The position numbers were made by a program, and so were the translations under genes. The notes under the pieces are model-generated. The model ran no database searches. It had not been told where the DNA came from and saw nothing but the letters and a program-made list of their open reading frames with translations. From DASUAS01 sp963750045 (GTDB lineage: Bacteria > Actinomycetota > Acidimicrobiia > IMCC26256 > DASPTH01), in the NCBI GenBank assembly GCA_963750045.1, contig CAVVPD010000004.1:673198-737197 (forward strand): a stretch of 64,000 nt of DNA, in the 5' to 3' direction. Below, in pieces: positions 27,274 to 36,651 of the stretch. Each line of letters starts with the position of its first letter. The first letter of the stretch is position 1.

Positions 27274-28134
27274 TCAGGTTTCGAGGTCGCGGTTCTCGAC
27301 GACGAATTGGCTGGCGATGAAGGTCGCTCCGTTCGGGTCCTTGATCACTGCGATCCTGGTCCACGGGGCGTCGACGGGGCCGGCGAGGACCTCACCGCCG
27401 AGCTCGCTCGCCTTCGCGGCGATGGCGCCGACGTCGTCGACGCCGAAGGTGACGCTCCAGTGTGCGGGCGTCGCCGAGTCGTCGGGGGCGATCGGATCGA
27501 GCGAGGCGACGACGTCGATGAAGCGTTCCGGCGCGCCCATCTGCGCCATCTGGTCGCGAAGGCCAGGGCTGGTCTCCTCGAGATGATCTCCGTAGCCGGG
27601 AAGCGTCCACATGGGACCTCCGGGCAACGTCAGCGTCTCCCAACCGAACACGGCGCCGTAGAACGCCTGTGCGGCTTCGGGGTCGCGCGTGGCGAGGCCG
27701 TTGAAGTTCAGTGAACCGTGTTCGTTGACGACCTCCGCGCCCTTGTGGTTCTTGGCCTGCCAGGCGCAGAAGACCGCGCCCTCCGGGTCGGCGAGCACCG
27801 CCATCCGTCCCGCGTCGAGCACGTCGAAGGGCGCCGCGACCACCGCGCCCCCGGCCGCACGGGCTCGGGTTGCCGTCTCGTCGGCGCTCTCGACCCAGAC
27901 GTAGGTGTTCCACATCGCCATGGGCGGCGCGCCCTCGGGAATCGTCGAGACCGCCGCCACGTCGCCGCCGCGAATTCGACCGACGAGGTACACGCTCTCT
28001 GAGCCGTCGGGCATCATGTCCTCGAACTCCCACCCGAACAGACCGCCGTAGAAGGCCCGGGCAGCTTCGGGGTCGGGCTGGTTGGTGTCGATCCAACAGG
28101 GGACGCCTGGGATGTATCCGTCTCGCTCGGGCAC
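27274..28134 (-). CDS. Two-domain VOC (glyoxalase-fold) protein
   Basis: A 286-residue protein with two VOC domains (about residues 8-130 and 140-280), of the CFP-30B-like type common in actinobacteria. It begins 'GVPCWIDTNQPDPEAARAFY', with the second copy opening near 'LATRDPEAAQAFYGAVFGWE'. The set of metal ligands expected for glyoxalase I or extradiol enzymes is not evident, so a catalytic role is uncertain. GTG start at 28134. It converges with the MFS pseudogene. Confidence 0.85.
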   Translation of the reverse strand: MPERDGYIPGVPCWIDTNQPDPEAARAFYGGLFGWEFEDMMPDGSESVYLVGRIRGGDVAAVSTIPEGAPPMAMWNTYVWVESADETATRARAAGGAVVAAPFDVLDAGRMAVLADPEGAVFCAWQAKNHKGAEVVNEHGSLNFNGLATRDPEAAQAFYGAVFGWETLTLPGGPMWTLPGYGDHLEETSPGLRDQMAQMGAPERFIDVVASLDPIAPDDSATPAHWSVTFGVDDVGAIAAKASELGGEVLAGPVDAPWTRIAVIKDPNGATFIASQFVVENRDLET

Positions 28135-28225
28135 GACCGTCTCCTCGGCTCGTCAATCGGGGTTCGTCCCACCGACCGTACGGGCGGATGCGGTCACTTG
28201 CTGGCCGGAATGGGAACCGGTCTGC

Positions 28226-29564
28226 TCATCCCTTGACGAGGTCGAGTTGGCGGGAGATCACGTTCTTGGGCGAACAGGAGTAGGTGCCCGGCTTCGTCGG
28301 GTTGACCCGCACGAAGGTACCGTTCTTCACCTGCAGGGTCACGTCACATGCCGTGACCTTGCGACCGGCGAGGTCGATCGCACCGATCATGCCCCCGGCG
28401 TCGAACGTGTGCATCTTGGCGAGCTCGGTGAGGATCGACCGCGCGGGTGATCCCGTTGACACCAGCACGCTCGACCACCGCGTTGACGGCGTCGCGGAAC
28501 GCGATGCCGGCCGCCCAGGTGTACGCGCCATAGCTCGCCGCGTTGTCGGCGCCCGTGTACTTCACGAAGTTCGCCGCCATCTTGTTGGCCTTCTGCTCGT
28601 CTTTGCTGAGGAAGGGCAGGAACGTGGTGTCGACGTACTGACCCTCGACGTCCTGCCCACCGGACGCCAGGAACTGCTGGTCGTAGCACGCGCTGCCGCA
28701 GTCCCAGACCTTGACCCCGGTCAGGCCCTGGAGCGCCGCCTCCTTGCGGAGCAGCACGGTGCACGGGAACGACGACGTGCACTGCCCGTAGTTCGAGCCG
28801 GCGGCCTTCATCGCCTGCACGATCTCCGTGTACTCGCTCTGGGTCGCACGGGCGGAGCGGTCGAAGTCGCCGTCCGACTTGATGCCGATGTCACGCAGCG
28901 CCGCGACCGAGGCGAAGGTGGCGTCGCGCGCGGCTTGCGAGTCGTTGCCGAACACGTAGATCCCGTGCAGGTCCTTGCCATACTTCTTCTGGTAGTAGCG
29001 CCCGCGACCGACGTTGGCCTGGTAGGTCTGCGGGTGCGCGTCCTTCGTGGAGCAGATCAACGCCGAGGGCGCGATCGGGAACGACTCGTTCGAGCACTGA
29101 TGGTCGAGCGACCCGGTGTAGAAGGGGATGTCGGGGAGCCCGGTGACCGCACCGGCGCCGTCCTTGCAGTCACGCATCTCCTCGATCGTGTTCAGGAGTG
29201 CCGCGGACGTCCCGACCATCGCGACGTCGTTCTGGCAGGCCTGGATCTCCGCCTGGCGGGTCTGGGTCGGGTTCACGTGCGAGTCGTAGAAGTCCACGAC
29301 CAGCTTGCGCCCGCCGAGTCCACCTGTCGCATTGATGTACTTGGCGACACCCTTCACGCCGTCGACCGAGGCCTTGAACAAGCCCGGTGCGAACGAGTTG
29401 TCGACATCGGCGATCACCGCGATGTGGATCTCCGTGGGCGTGATCCCGACCTCGGTCGCCTTGGGCTTGTCCTTGTTGGTCGATTGCGCCGTCGCCACCG
29501 CCGACGTACCTGCCAGCGCCGCGACGACCGCGGCGCAGAGCGCCACCACACGAACCTTGCTCAT
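28226..29564 (-). CDS. LivK-like substrate-binding protein, second copy (one frameshift)
   Basis: A paralog of the binding protein at 10934-12265, sharing 'AVIADVDNSFAPGLFKASVD', 'GRKLVVDFYDSHVNPTQTR' and 'ACYDQQFLASGG'. The N-terminus is a signal peptide (MSKVRVVALCAAVVAALAG). The frame is lost near 28440-28447 after 'GVNGITRA'. The adjacent frame continues with 'RSILTELAKMHTFDAGGMIG' and the normal C-terminus, ending at 28226. No transporter permease or ATPase is adjacent. A TetR-controlled operon lies immediately upstream on the same strand. Confidence 0.8.
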
Positions 29565-29616
29565 TGCGGTCCCCCCCATCCTGGAATTCTTCGGGCTCGG
29601 CCGAACTGGCCGCGTC

Positions 29617-30213
29617 TCACCCGTCGTGCAGTCCCGCCACGCCGGCCGTGATGAGACCGACGTGGAGCTCGAACAACTCGTCCGCTTCTTCGGGCGTCAC
29701 CCCTTCGGGATTGCTCCCTGACAGACGGCCTCGCCGGACGCGTGGAGCGTGCAGGCTCGACCCCTGTTCCATGGCCACGAACCCGACCGTCGCCCACATG
29801 AGGAGGCGGCACGCCTGCACCGCGGCGTCCGCCGACAGACCGCCGTCACGCATCGCGGCGATCAGCGGACGCGATGCCTCGACGTACGCCTCCCGGCCCG
29901 CCCCGAGGTAGAGGCGGCTGTCCGGAGTCAGCTTGAGTCGGCTCCGCAGTTCCCGGCACCAGCGTTCGGCGTACACCGGCCACGGTTCGTCGGGTCCGGT
30001 GGCGGGCGCCAGGTCGGCGAGCAGTTCGTCGGCGACCGCCTCGATCAAGGCTTCCTTGTTCCCCACCCTGCTGTAGAGCGGCATCGTCGACACGCCGAGC
30101 CGCTCCGCGACGTTGCGCATGCTCACCGCGTCGAGGCCGCGCTCGCGGAGGATCACGATGGCGGCGTCCACGATCTCGTCGGCCTCGAGGTCGAGGTCGT
30201 TGGGCTTGGCCAT
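29617..30213 (-). CDS. TetR-family transcriptional regulator
   Basis: A 198-residue protein with an N-terminal TetR helix-turn-helix ('ERLGVSTMPLYSRVGNKEALIEAVADELL') and a C-terminal ligand domain of the TetR_C type. Its ATG overlaps the stop of the upstream kinase gene by one base (TGATG), so it is the last gene of the APH-HAD-acyl-CoA dehydrogenase operon and probably controls it. Confidence 0.9.
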   Translation of the reverse strand: MAKPNDLDLEADEIVDAAIVILRERGLDAVSMRNVAERLGVSTMPLYSRVGNKEALIEAVADELLADLAPATGPDEPWPVYAERWCRELRSRLKLTPDSRLYLGAGREAYVEASRPLIAAMRDGGLSADAAVQACRLLMWATVGFVAMEQGSSLHAPRVRRGRLSGSNPEGVTPEEADELFELHVGLITAGVAGLHDG

Positions 30214-31232
30214 CAGCTGTGTGCCTCCACGATGGTCGCGGCGCTTTCGAGGAGGAGGTCGGCCTGCTTGCCGAAGTACTCGTGGACCGGCTTCTTCGAT
30301 TCACCGCGGAGGAACTTGGCGTAGCTGCCCTCCAACACGATGGCGAGCTTCCAGCGGGAGAAGACGTCGTACCAGTGGATCCCGCTGACGTCGCGGCCCG
30401 AACGTTCTCCGTAGCGCGCGACGAGTGACGACCGCGGTGGCACCCGCGACCGGTCGAATCCGGGACTGCCCGCGACCCCGAGGGGCATCGTGCCTTCCGG
30501 ACCGGGATGGAAGATCATCGCCCACGCGAGGTCGATCAACGGGTCGCCGATCGAGGCCATCTCCCAGTCGACGACTGCCAACAGGTGTGGGGGCGCGGCT
30601 TCCGCGAAGAGCACGTTGTCGAGCTTGTAGTCGCCGTGCGCAAGGGCGGGCCGCTGATCGGCCGGACGGTGGTCGTCCAACCACGACGCGACGCGCGCGG
30701 CCTCGGGCAACGGCCGGCCACCGTAGGAATCGAGCTGCGACAACCAGCGGCCCATCTGCCGTTCGAGGTACGGCCCGGTGTGGGCGAGCTCGCCCAGGCC
30801 ACACTGCTTCCAGTCCACCGCGTGGATCGCCACGAGCGCGTCGACGAGCTGCTCGAGCGCGAGCGGCTGCTCGTCCGCGTCCGCCGCCCATGCCTCCGGG
30901 ATCCCGTTGCGCACGGGGACGCCGTCGATGCGCGCCATCACGTAGAACGGCGCCCCGAACACCTCGGGATCGTCACACGCGAGCACCGGCCGCGCGATCG
31001 ACACCGCCTCGTCCTTGATGGCATCGAGGATGCTGAACTCTCGCAGCACGTCGTGCGCAGTCGCCGAGCTGGCGTGGCTCGGGGCGCGGCGCAGGACCCA
31101 CCGTTCGGCTCCGCGCTGCAGGGCGAAGATCTCGCAGGATCCCCCGCCGATCATCGCCTCGACGCTGACGGGGATCGAGTCACCGATGCGATCGTCGAGG
31201 AACTCGCGCAGGGCTCCGACGGGTTCGCTCAT
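30213..31232 (-). CDS. APH-like kinase of the ACAD11/LvaA type
   Basis: This 339-residue aminoglycoside-phosphotransferase-fold kinase has the catalytic 'LAHGDYKLDNVLF' loop and the metal-binding 'VVDWEMASIGDPLIDLAW'. Versions beside acyl-CoA dehydrogenases are not antibiotic kinases. They are known or proposed to phosphorylate 4-hydroxyacyl-CoAs so that the phosphate can be eliminated. Coupling is tight on both sides: ATGA overlap with the HAD gene and TGATG overlap with tetR. The neighbours strongly support this class over drug resistance. Confidence 0.87.
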   Translation of the reverse strand: MSEPVGALREFLDDRIGDSIPVSVEAMIGGGSCEIFALQRGAERWVLRRAPSHASSATAHDVLREFSILDAIKDEAVSIARPVLACDDPEVFGAPFYVMARIDGVPVRNGIPEAWAADADEQPLALEQLVDALVAIHAVDWKQCGLGELAHTGPYLERQMGRWLSQLDSYGGRPLPEAARVASWLDDHRPADQRPALAHGDYKLDNVLFAEAAPPHLLAVVDWEMASIGDPLIDLAWAMIFHPGPEGTMPLGVAGSPGFDRSRVPPRSSLVARYGERSGRDVSGIHWYDVFSRWKLAIVLEGSYAKFLRGESKKPVHEYFGKQADLLLESAATIVEAHS

Positions 31233-31954
31233 CGGACGAGCTCCTGCTCGACGATGTCCACGATCTGCCCGAGGCGTTCGATGACGAAGTCGGAAGTCGC
31301 GTCCGGGGCACCGGGCTTCGCGTCGGCGACGAGCAGCGCGGTGGACATCCCCACCGCCGCGGGACCGGCGACGTCGTGCGCGGGGCTGTCGCCCACGAAC
31401 AACACGTCCGCCGGGTCGCACCCGGCCTTGCGCAGCGCGAACTGGTAGATGCCTGGGTCGGGCTTGCATGATCGCGCGGCTTCCGAGCTCGTCCACGCGT
31501 CGACGGCGGAGACCAACGCCAGCCTCTTCACGAGCCCCTCGAGCTGCTCGTCGTCGATGTTCGAGACGATCTGGACGTGCAAGTTGCGCCGCCGGAGCTC
31601 CCGCATGGTGTCGAGACAATCGGCGCGCAATTCGGCGCCCTCGATGGTCGCCGCGTACTGGCGCTCCACGGCGCGGTCGACCTGATCGTCGTCCAACTCA
31701 CCGCCGAGCGAGCGCGCCATCGCGACGAAGGCGGCGCCGAACAGGTCGCGGTGGAGGTAGTAGGGACGCGTCGCGATCGACCGGTACGCGACGCCCATGC
31801 CCTGGCGGTAGCTCGCCCGCAGCTCGTCGTCGGACGCGTGCGCGCCGGCGCTGTCAGCCACGAACCGCAACTGGGCGAGGTGCACGTCGCGCAATGCCCG
31901 ATCGCTGAACAGGGTGCCGGCGAAATCGAAGAAAACCGCGCGTGGAGCGGTCAT
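31229..31954 (-). CDS. HAD-superfamily protein with DxAGT nucleophile motif
   Basis: A 241-residue HAD hydrolase with motif I 'FFDFAGTLF' (Asp10-Phe-Ala12-Gly-Thr14), motif II 'IVSNIDDEQ', motif III 'KPDPGIYQFAL' and motif IV 'VLFVGDSPAHDV'. The second aspartate of the usual DxDxT is alanine, as in phosphonatases, so it lacks the general acid/base of normal phosphatases. Its stop overlaps the kinase start (ATGA) and its start overlaps the acyl-CoA dehydrogenase stop. HAD, APH and acyl-CoA dehydrogenase are fused in human ACAD10, so a role with the same substrate is likely. Confidence 0.87.
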   Translation of the reverse strand: MTAPRAVFFDFAGTLFSDRALRDVHLAQLRFVADSAGAHASDDELRASYRQGMGVAYRSIATRPYYLHRDLFGAAFVAMARSLGGELDDDQVDRAVERQYAATIEGAELRADCLDTMRELRRRNLHVQIVSNIDDEQLEGLVKRLALVSAVDAWTSSEAARSCKPDPGIYQFALRKAGCDPADVLFVGDSPAHDVAGPAAVGMSTALLVADAKPGAPDATSDFVIERLGQIVDIVEQELVR

Positions 31955-33246
31955 CGCAGCCCTGCCGCGACCCGGAGCTCCTGCCACTTCTCCTCGGCGG
32001 CGGGCCGCCGACTGGGGATGTGCTCGGTCGGCCATCCCTCGACCGGCTTGTAGCCCTTGAGGATCGTGCGCGCGAGCACCGACTTGTGGAGCTCGTCGGG
32101 TCCGTCGCCGATCGGACCGAACCGCGTGCCGCGGTACCACTCCTCCACCGGGAGATCGCTCGAGTACCCGAGCGCCCCGCAGACCTGGATGGTCCGGTCG
32201 AGGACGGCCAGCACGACCTTCGACACGTGGGCCTTCACCATGCCGAGGTCGGCCCGAACCTGGCTGGCGCCGTACTTGTCCATCTTCCACGCGACCTGGA
32301 AGGTGAGCAACCGGGCCGCCTGGATCTCGGTGTGCGAGAGCGCGACGAAGTCCTGCACCATCTGGTGCTGCGCGAGCAGCTTGCCGTGCGAGGACCGCGA
32401 CACCGCACGCTCGCACATGATGTCGAGCGATCGCTGCGCCTGGCCGAGCCAGCGCATCGCGTGATGGATACGGCCGCCACCGAGGCGCTGCTGGGCGAGG
32501 ACGAACCCGTCGCCCGGCGCGCCGATCATGTGGTCGACAGGAACCCGGCAGTTCCGAAACACCACCTCCGCGTGGTTCCCCGGCCGCCCGTACTCCACGT
32601 CGGGGTGGGCCATCGTCCCGATGTCGCGCACGATCTCCATGCCCGGAGTCCCCGCGGGGACGATCAGGATCGACGCGTGCTTGTGCGGGCGGTTCTCCGG
32701 GTTGGTCTCCGCGAAGACCAGCACGATGTCGGCGACCGACGCGTTGGTGATGAACCACTTGTGGCCCTCGATCACCCATTCGTCGCCGTCGCGGGTCGCA
32801 GTGGTGCTGATGACGGTCGGGTCGGCGCCGGCGAGGAACGGTTCCGTCAACGCGAACGCGCTCGAGATCTCACCACGGAGGTTCGGCCACAGCCACCGTT
32901 CCTTCTGGTCGTCGGTGGCGCCGTGCGCGAGCAGCTCCATGTTGCCGCTGTCCGGGGCCTGGACCCCGAAGATCGTCATCGACATCATGCAGCGGCCGAT
33001 GATCTCCGACATCAGCGCGAGCTTGAGCTGACCGAAGCCGGCGCCGCCGATCTTCGGATCGAGGAAGGCGCCCCAGAGCCCACGCTCCTTGACCCGGTCC
33101 TGCAGGTGGGCCTTCACCACCGCCCACTCCTCGGGCGGGAGGTCGCGCATGATCGGTTCGAGGGGGATCAGCTCGCGGTCGATGAACGCGCGCATCCATT
33201 CGAGGTGCTCCTCGAATTCCGGGTCGGTCTCGAAGTCCCAGGCCAC
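31951..33246 (-). CDS. Acyl-CoA dehydrogenase, ACAD10/11-like
   Basis: A 431-residue FAD-dependent acyl-CoA dehydrogenase. Visible motifs are 'FALTEPFLAGADPTVISTTA' (flavin/substrate-binding strand), 'GHKWFITNASVADIVLVFAET', 'GGGRIHHAMRWLGQAQRSLD' and the C-terminal 'TIQVCGALGYSSDLPVEEWYR'. The long N-terminal region beginning 'WDFETDPEFEEHLEWMRAFI' and the 'MRWLGQAQR' motif fit the ACAD10/11 and LvaC group. GTG start at 33246; its stop overlaps the HAD start. An SDR gene begins the run just upstream. Confidence 0.9.
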   Translation of the reverse strand: MAWDFETDPEFEEHLEWMRAFIDRELIPLEPIMRDLPPEEWAVVKAHLQDRVKERGLWGAFLDPKIGGAGFGQLKLALMSEIIGRCMMSMTIFGVQAPDSGNMELLAHGATDDQKERWLWPNLRGEISSAFALTEPFLAGADPTVISTTATRDGDEWVIEGHKWFITNASVADIVLVFAETNPENRPHKHASILIVPAGTPGMEIVRDIGTMAHPDVEYGRPGNHAEVVFRNCRVPVDHMIGAPGDGFVLAQQRLGGGRIHHAMRWLGQAQRSLDIMCERAVSRSSHGKLLAQHQMVQDFVALSHTEIQAARLLTFQVAWKMDKYGASQVRADLGMVKAHVSKVVLAVLDRTIQVCGALGYSSDLPVEEWYRGTRFGPIGDGPDELHKSVLARTILKGYKPVEGWPTEHIPSRRPAAEEKWQELRVAAGLR

Positions 33247-33248
33247 GC

Positions 33249-34109
33249 TCAGGGACCCTCGGTCGGAAAGCCCGCGAGGATCCCGTCGAAACGGGTCTCC
33301 ACCGTCGGAGCCAGGTCACGGTGAGTGATGATCCAGAACTCGCGGTTGCGGATCGCGTCCAGCACGCGCGCGGCTACCTGCGCGGGTGTCAGGCCGGTGG
33401 GCCCGGTGAACCCGTCGCGGATCATGAGGCGCACCGACTCCGCCATCTCGGTGCGATGCTCGATACCGAGCTCGGCGGGCCGCCCGCGTTCCGACTCCAT
33501 CACCTTGGTGTCGACCGAGCTCGGGCAGAGCACGCTCACCCCGATCCGGGACTCCTCGATCGCCAGCTCTTGAGCGAGCGTCTCGGAGATCGACACCACC
33601 GCGACCTTCGTGGCGCAGTACGGGCCGATGAAGGCGACGCCGCTGACCAGCCCGGCGATCGACGCGGTGTTCACGATGTGTGCTGCCGTGCCTTGGTCAC
33701 GCATGATCGGCACGAACGTCTGCACGCCGTGCACCACGCCCCAGAAGTTGACGCCGACCACCCACTTCCAGTCGTCCAGCGTCTGGTCGCGCAACAGGTT
33801 GAAGGTGGAGACGCCGGCGTTGTTGCACAGCACGTCGACGCGGCCGAAACGGTCGAGCGTCGTCGCCGCCAACGCGTCGACCGCGTCGGCGTCGGCGACG
33901 TCCACCCTCACCGCCAGTGCGTCGCCACCGGACGCACGGATGCCCGCCGCTACCACTTCCGCCTCGGCCGCGTCGAGGTCGGCGACCACGACGGCCGAGC
34001 CCGAGGCCGCGAACGCCTCCGCCATCGCGTGGCCGATCCCGCTCGCGGCGCCGGTGACCACCGCGACGCGCCCGGCGCCGATCACCCCGTCGTTCGCTGC
34101 GTCCGTCAT
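33249..34109 (-). CDS. Short-chain dehydrogenase/reductase
   Basis: A 286-residue classical SDR: 'VVTGAASGIGHAMAEAFA', 'NNAGV', Ser in 'NTASIAGL', and Tyr/Lys in 'PYCATK'. The 'VADLD' motif after beta-2 suggests NAD(H). Its stop is 2 bases before the acyl-CoA dehydrogenase start, so it belongs to the same operon. It could interconvert a 4-oxo- and 4-hydroxyacyl-CoA, as LvaD does in the levulinate pathway. Confidence 0.9.
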   Translation of the reverse strand: MTDAANDGVIGAGRVAVVTGAASGIGHAMAEAFAASGSAVVVADLDAAEAEVVAAGIRASGGDALAVRVDVADADAVDALAATTLDRFGRVDVLCNNAGVSTFNLLRDQTLDDWKWVVGVNFWGVVHGVQTFVPIMRDQGTAAHIVNTASIAGLVSGVAFIGPYCATKVAVVSISETLAQELAIEESRIGVSVLCPSSVDTKVMESERGRPAELGIEHRTEMAESVRLMIRDGFTGPTGLTPAQVAARVLDAIRNREFWIITHRDLAPTVETRFDGILAGFPTEGP

Positions 34110-34130
34110 GTCGGTTCCCCCATGGTGTGA

Positions 34131-34883
34131 TCAGCCGCCGTCGAGCACGACGAGCTCGCCGGTCAGGTACGACGACGCGTCACTCGCGAGATAGAGCGCG
34201 GTGCCCACGATCTCGTCGGCACCCGCGATGCGACCGAGGGCGACGTTCGCCGCCATCTGCGTCTGCAGCTCCTTCGTCGGCAGGGACGCGTGCAGGCTGT
34301 CGGTGTGGAACGTGCCACAGACGATCGCGTTCGACGCGGATGCCCCGCGGCCCGAACTCGTTCGCCGTTGCCTTGGTGAGCGCGTTCAACCCGGCCTTCG
34401 CCGCGGCGTAGACCACGGTGAACGCCGTCGGGTGCAACGACGCCTTGGAGCTGACGTTGATCACCGCCCCGCCCGCGGGCATGTGCTCGACCGCGAGCGC
34501 GGTCAGCCGGAGCGGGCCCTTCAGGTTGACCGCGATCGTCTTGTCGAACAGGTCGGAGGTGACGCCGAGGAGGGACGGCGGGACGGGCGCGATCCCGGCG
34601 TTGTTGATCAGCACGTCGATGCGCCCGAACTCGGCGACGGCGGCGTCCACCAGCGCGCCGCACTGGTCCCAGTCGCCGACGTGACAGCTCACCGCGAGGG
34701 CCCGCCGACCCAGGGCCCGCACCTCCTCGGCGACCGCCTCGCACGACTCGACCTTGCGACTGGCGACGACGGCGTCGGCGCCGGCCCGGCGAACCCGAGC
34801 ACCATCGCGCGGCCGAGGCCCTTGCTCCCGCCGGTGACGACCACGACCTTGCCGGTCGCGTCGAGCGTCGGGATCGAGGTCAC
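34131..34883 (-). pseudogene. Short-chain dehydrogenase with two frameshifts
   Basis: Reading across frames gives a normal SDR of about 250 residues: 'GKVVVVTGGSKGLGRAM', then 'LINNAGIAPVPPSLLG', 'INVSSKASLHPTAFTVVYAAAKAGL', then 'CGTFHTDSLHASLPTKELQT' and a final 'SSYLTGELVVLDGG'. Frame changes lie near 34785 and near 34333; at the latter one extra G in 'GTCGAACGC' is enough to explain it. The GTG start (34883) overlaps the stop of the upstream oxidoreductase as GTGA. Confidence 0.75.
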
Positions 34884-35860
34884 GGCACCATCACGAGCTT
34901 GCCGACCACGCCGTCGATCGGCCATGCGTTGCAGCGCGGCGGGCAGCTCGTCGAACCGGACCTGGGCCGTCACCGCGTTGCGCAGGCGACCGTCGGACAC
35001 GAGACCGGCGAGGTTCGTGTGGATGTTGTCGAGCTCCTCACGCGAGTACCCGCCGGCGAACACGCCGACGAGCGACGTGTTCGTGACGACGAGGTCATGG
35101 GTCACCAACTTCGGCCACTCGCCGCTGGCGAAGCCGACTGCGAGCAGCCGTCCGTGGCGCGCCATCGCGCCCGCCGCGTCCTCGCTGAGCGAACCGCCGA
35201 CCGGGTCGTAGATGACGTTGACGCCGCGCCCATCCGTGATCTCGCGCGAGCGCGGGAGCGAGCGGGCCGTCGCGGTGGTTGAAGGTCGCGTCGGCGCCGA
35301 GCTCACGACAGAACGCGGCGCGCTCGTCGTCGCTCACCACCGCGATGACCCGGGCGCCGAGCGCGTGTCCGAGTTGGACCGCCGCGATCCCACTCCCGCC
35401 CGCCGCGCCGAGGACCGCGACCCAATCGCCGGCCGCGATGCCACCGCGATCAACCAAACCGATCCAGCCGGTGAGGTGCGGGATCCAGAACCCCGCCGCC
35501 TGGGCGTCGGTGAGCCCGTCGGGGACGGCGAACGCCGCCGGCGGCCGCGACCAGGCACTCCTCGGCGAACGAGCCGTGCCCCTCGGTGAACGAGGTCACG
35601 CTCATGATCCGCGACCCGACCGCGAGGTCGACTCCCCCGCCGACGGCGGCGATGATGCCGCTCGCTTCCTGACCGGGGGTGAACGGCAGCGCCGGGGTGA
35701 GCGGGTACGTGCCACGGCACATGAACACGTCGGGCAGCCCGATCCCGGCCGCGGTCACCCGGATACGGACCTGTCCCGGCCCGGGCGCCGGCACCGGGAG
35801 CTCGACCTCCTGCAACACGTCGACCGGCTCTCCGACGCCCTGGACCTGCCAGGCACGCAT
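34880..35860 (-). pseudogene. Zinc-independent MDR/quinone oxidoreductase with three frameshifts
   Basis: Ordered fragments of an NADPH:quinone oxidoreductase-like protein occur in changing frames. They are 'MRAWQVQGVGEPVDVL' with 'PFTPGQEASGIIAAVG', then 'VAVLGAAGGSGIAAVQLGHAL', then 'VNVIYDPVGGSLSEDA' with 'GRLLAVGFASGEWP', and a final 'VVGKLVMVP'. Breaks fall near 35540, 35260 and 34917. The nucleotide-binding AAGGSG motif is intact. Corrected length is about 325 residues, normal for the family. It is the promoter-proximal gene of this minus-strand run. Confidence 0.75.
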
Positions 35861-36045
35861 CAGCCGATCCCGCCGATCAGCATCGTCCACGCATTGGCGC
35901 GCCCCCGGTTGACAGCGAAATACGGTGTGATCATAGCCTAATCACATATCGATGTGTGGGCCGAGCAACGCCGGAATCAGCGACGCCTCCACGACGCTGA
36001 CCAACGAAGCCGCGGAGCTCGGCATCATCACACCAGCCGCCGACG

Positions 36046-36651
36046 CTATTGGTGCTTCGGAGTTCGGCCGGTCGAGGTGTGCCCCTGTGTGTCGGCGTCC
36101 GGATCTGCAACCGGTTCGGCAAGGACCGCAGACCCATCGTCCACGGCTTCGGCGTCGAACAACTTGACCTCAGCGGTCACGGGCGCCGATCCACCCGGCG
36201 GGTAACCCCGGTACCGCTCCGTGGCGTCAACGATCTGGCCCCCGAGCTCGATGAGTCGCTGGAGCAGCTCCTCGCGGACCGCGGAGAGTTCGTCGATCTC
36301 CCGCTGGATTGCGTCCCGTTTCCGGTTCGCATCATTGACGGTGCGTTCCGCTTGGCTCACTGCCTGTTGGGTCGTGGTCTCACTCTCGGCTTCCGCACGC
36401 GTCCGGATCTCGTCGGCCTCCTCGTTCGCAAGCTGGAGGATTGCGGCGAGACGCTGCGAAATGCCTACAGGCCCGGGCGACGACGCGAGCTCGCGCTGAC
36501 ATTGCGCGAGGGCCGCTTCGGCCGCACTCTCGCGATCCTCGACCTGGATCGTGTACTCCCGCAACGACGCGAGAAACTCGTCGACCTGGGTGCGGTCGTA
36601 CCCTCTGAGCGAATGTGCGAAGTCCGGTCGTTCCTGCTCTCTGATGCTCAT
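36046..36651 (-). CDS. DivIVA-like coiled-coil protein
   Basis: A 201-residue protein starting with the DivIVA-type motif 'FAHSLRGYDRTQVDEFLASL'. A long heptad-rich region follows (about residues 35-150, Glu/Gln/Arg/Ala-rich), then an acidic tail. DivIVA proteins bind curved membrane and organise polar growth or septation. The membrane-binding N-terminus is shorter than in Wag31, so this may be a DivIVA-domain accessory protein. ATG at 36651 is chosen because the motif then lies at the N-terminus. Confidence 0.8.
   Translation of the reverse strand: MSIREQERPDFAHSLRGYDRTQVDEFLASLREYTIQVEDRESAAEAALAQCQRELASSPGPVGISQRLAAILQLANEEADEIRTRAEAESETTTQQAVSQAERTVNDANRKRDAIQREIDELSAVREELLQRLIELGGQIVDATERYRGYPPGGSAPVTAEVKLFDAEAVDDGSAVLAEPVADPDADTQGHTSTGRTPKHQ

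Noticed and set aside
30213..31232. Aminoglycoside resistance kinase
   Set aside because: The fold matches, but coupling to HAD and acyl-CoA dehydrogenase genes favours the ACAD11/LvaA-type metabolic kinase.
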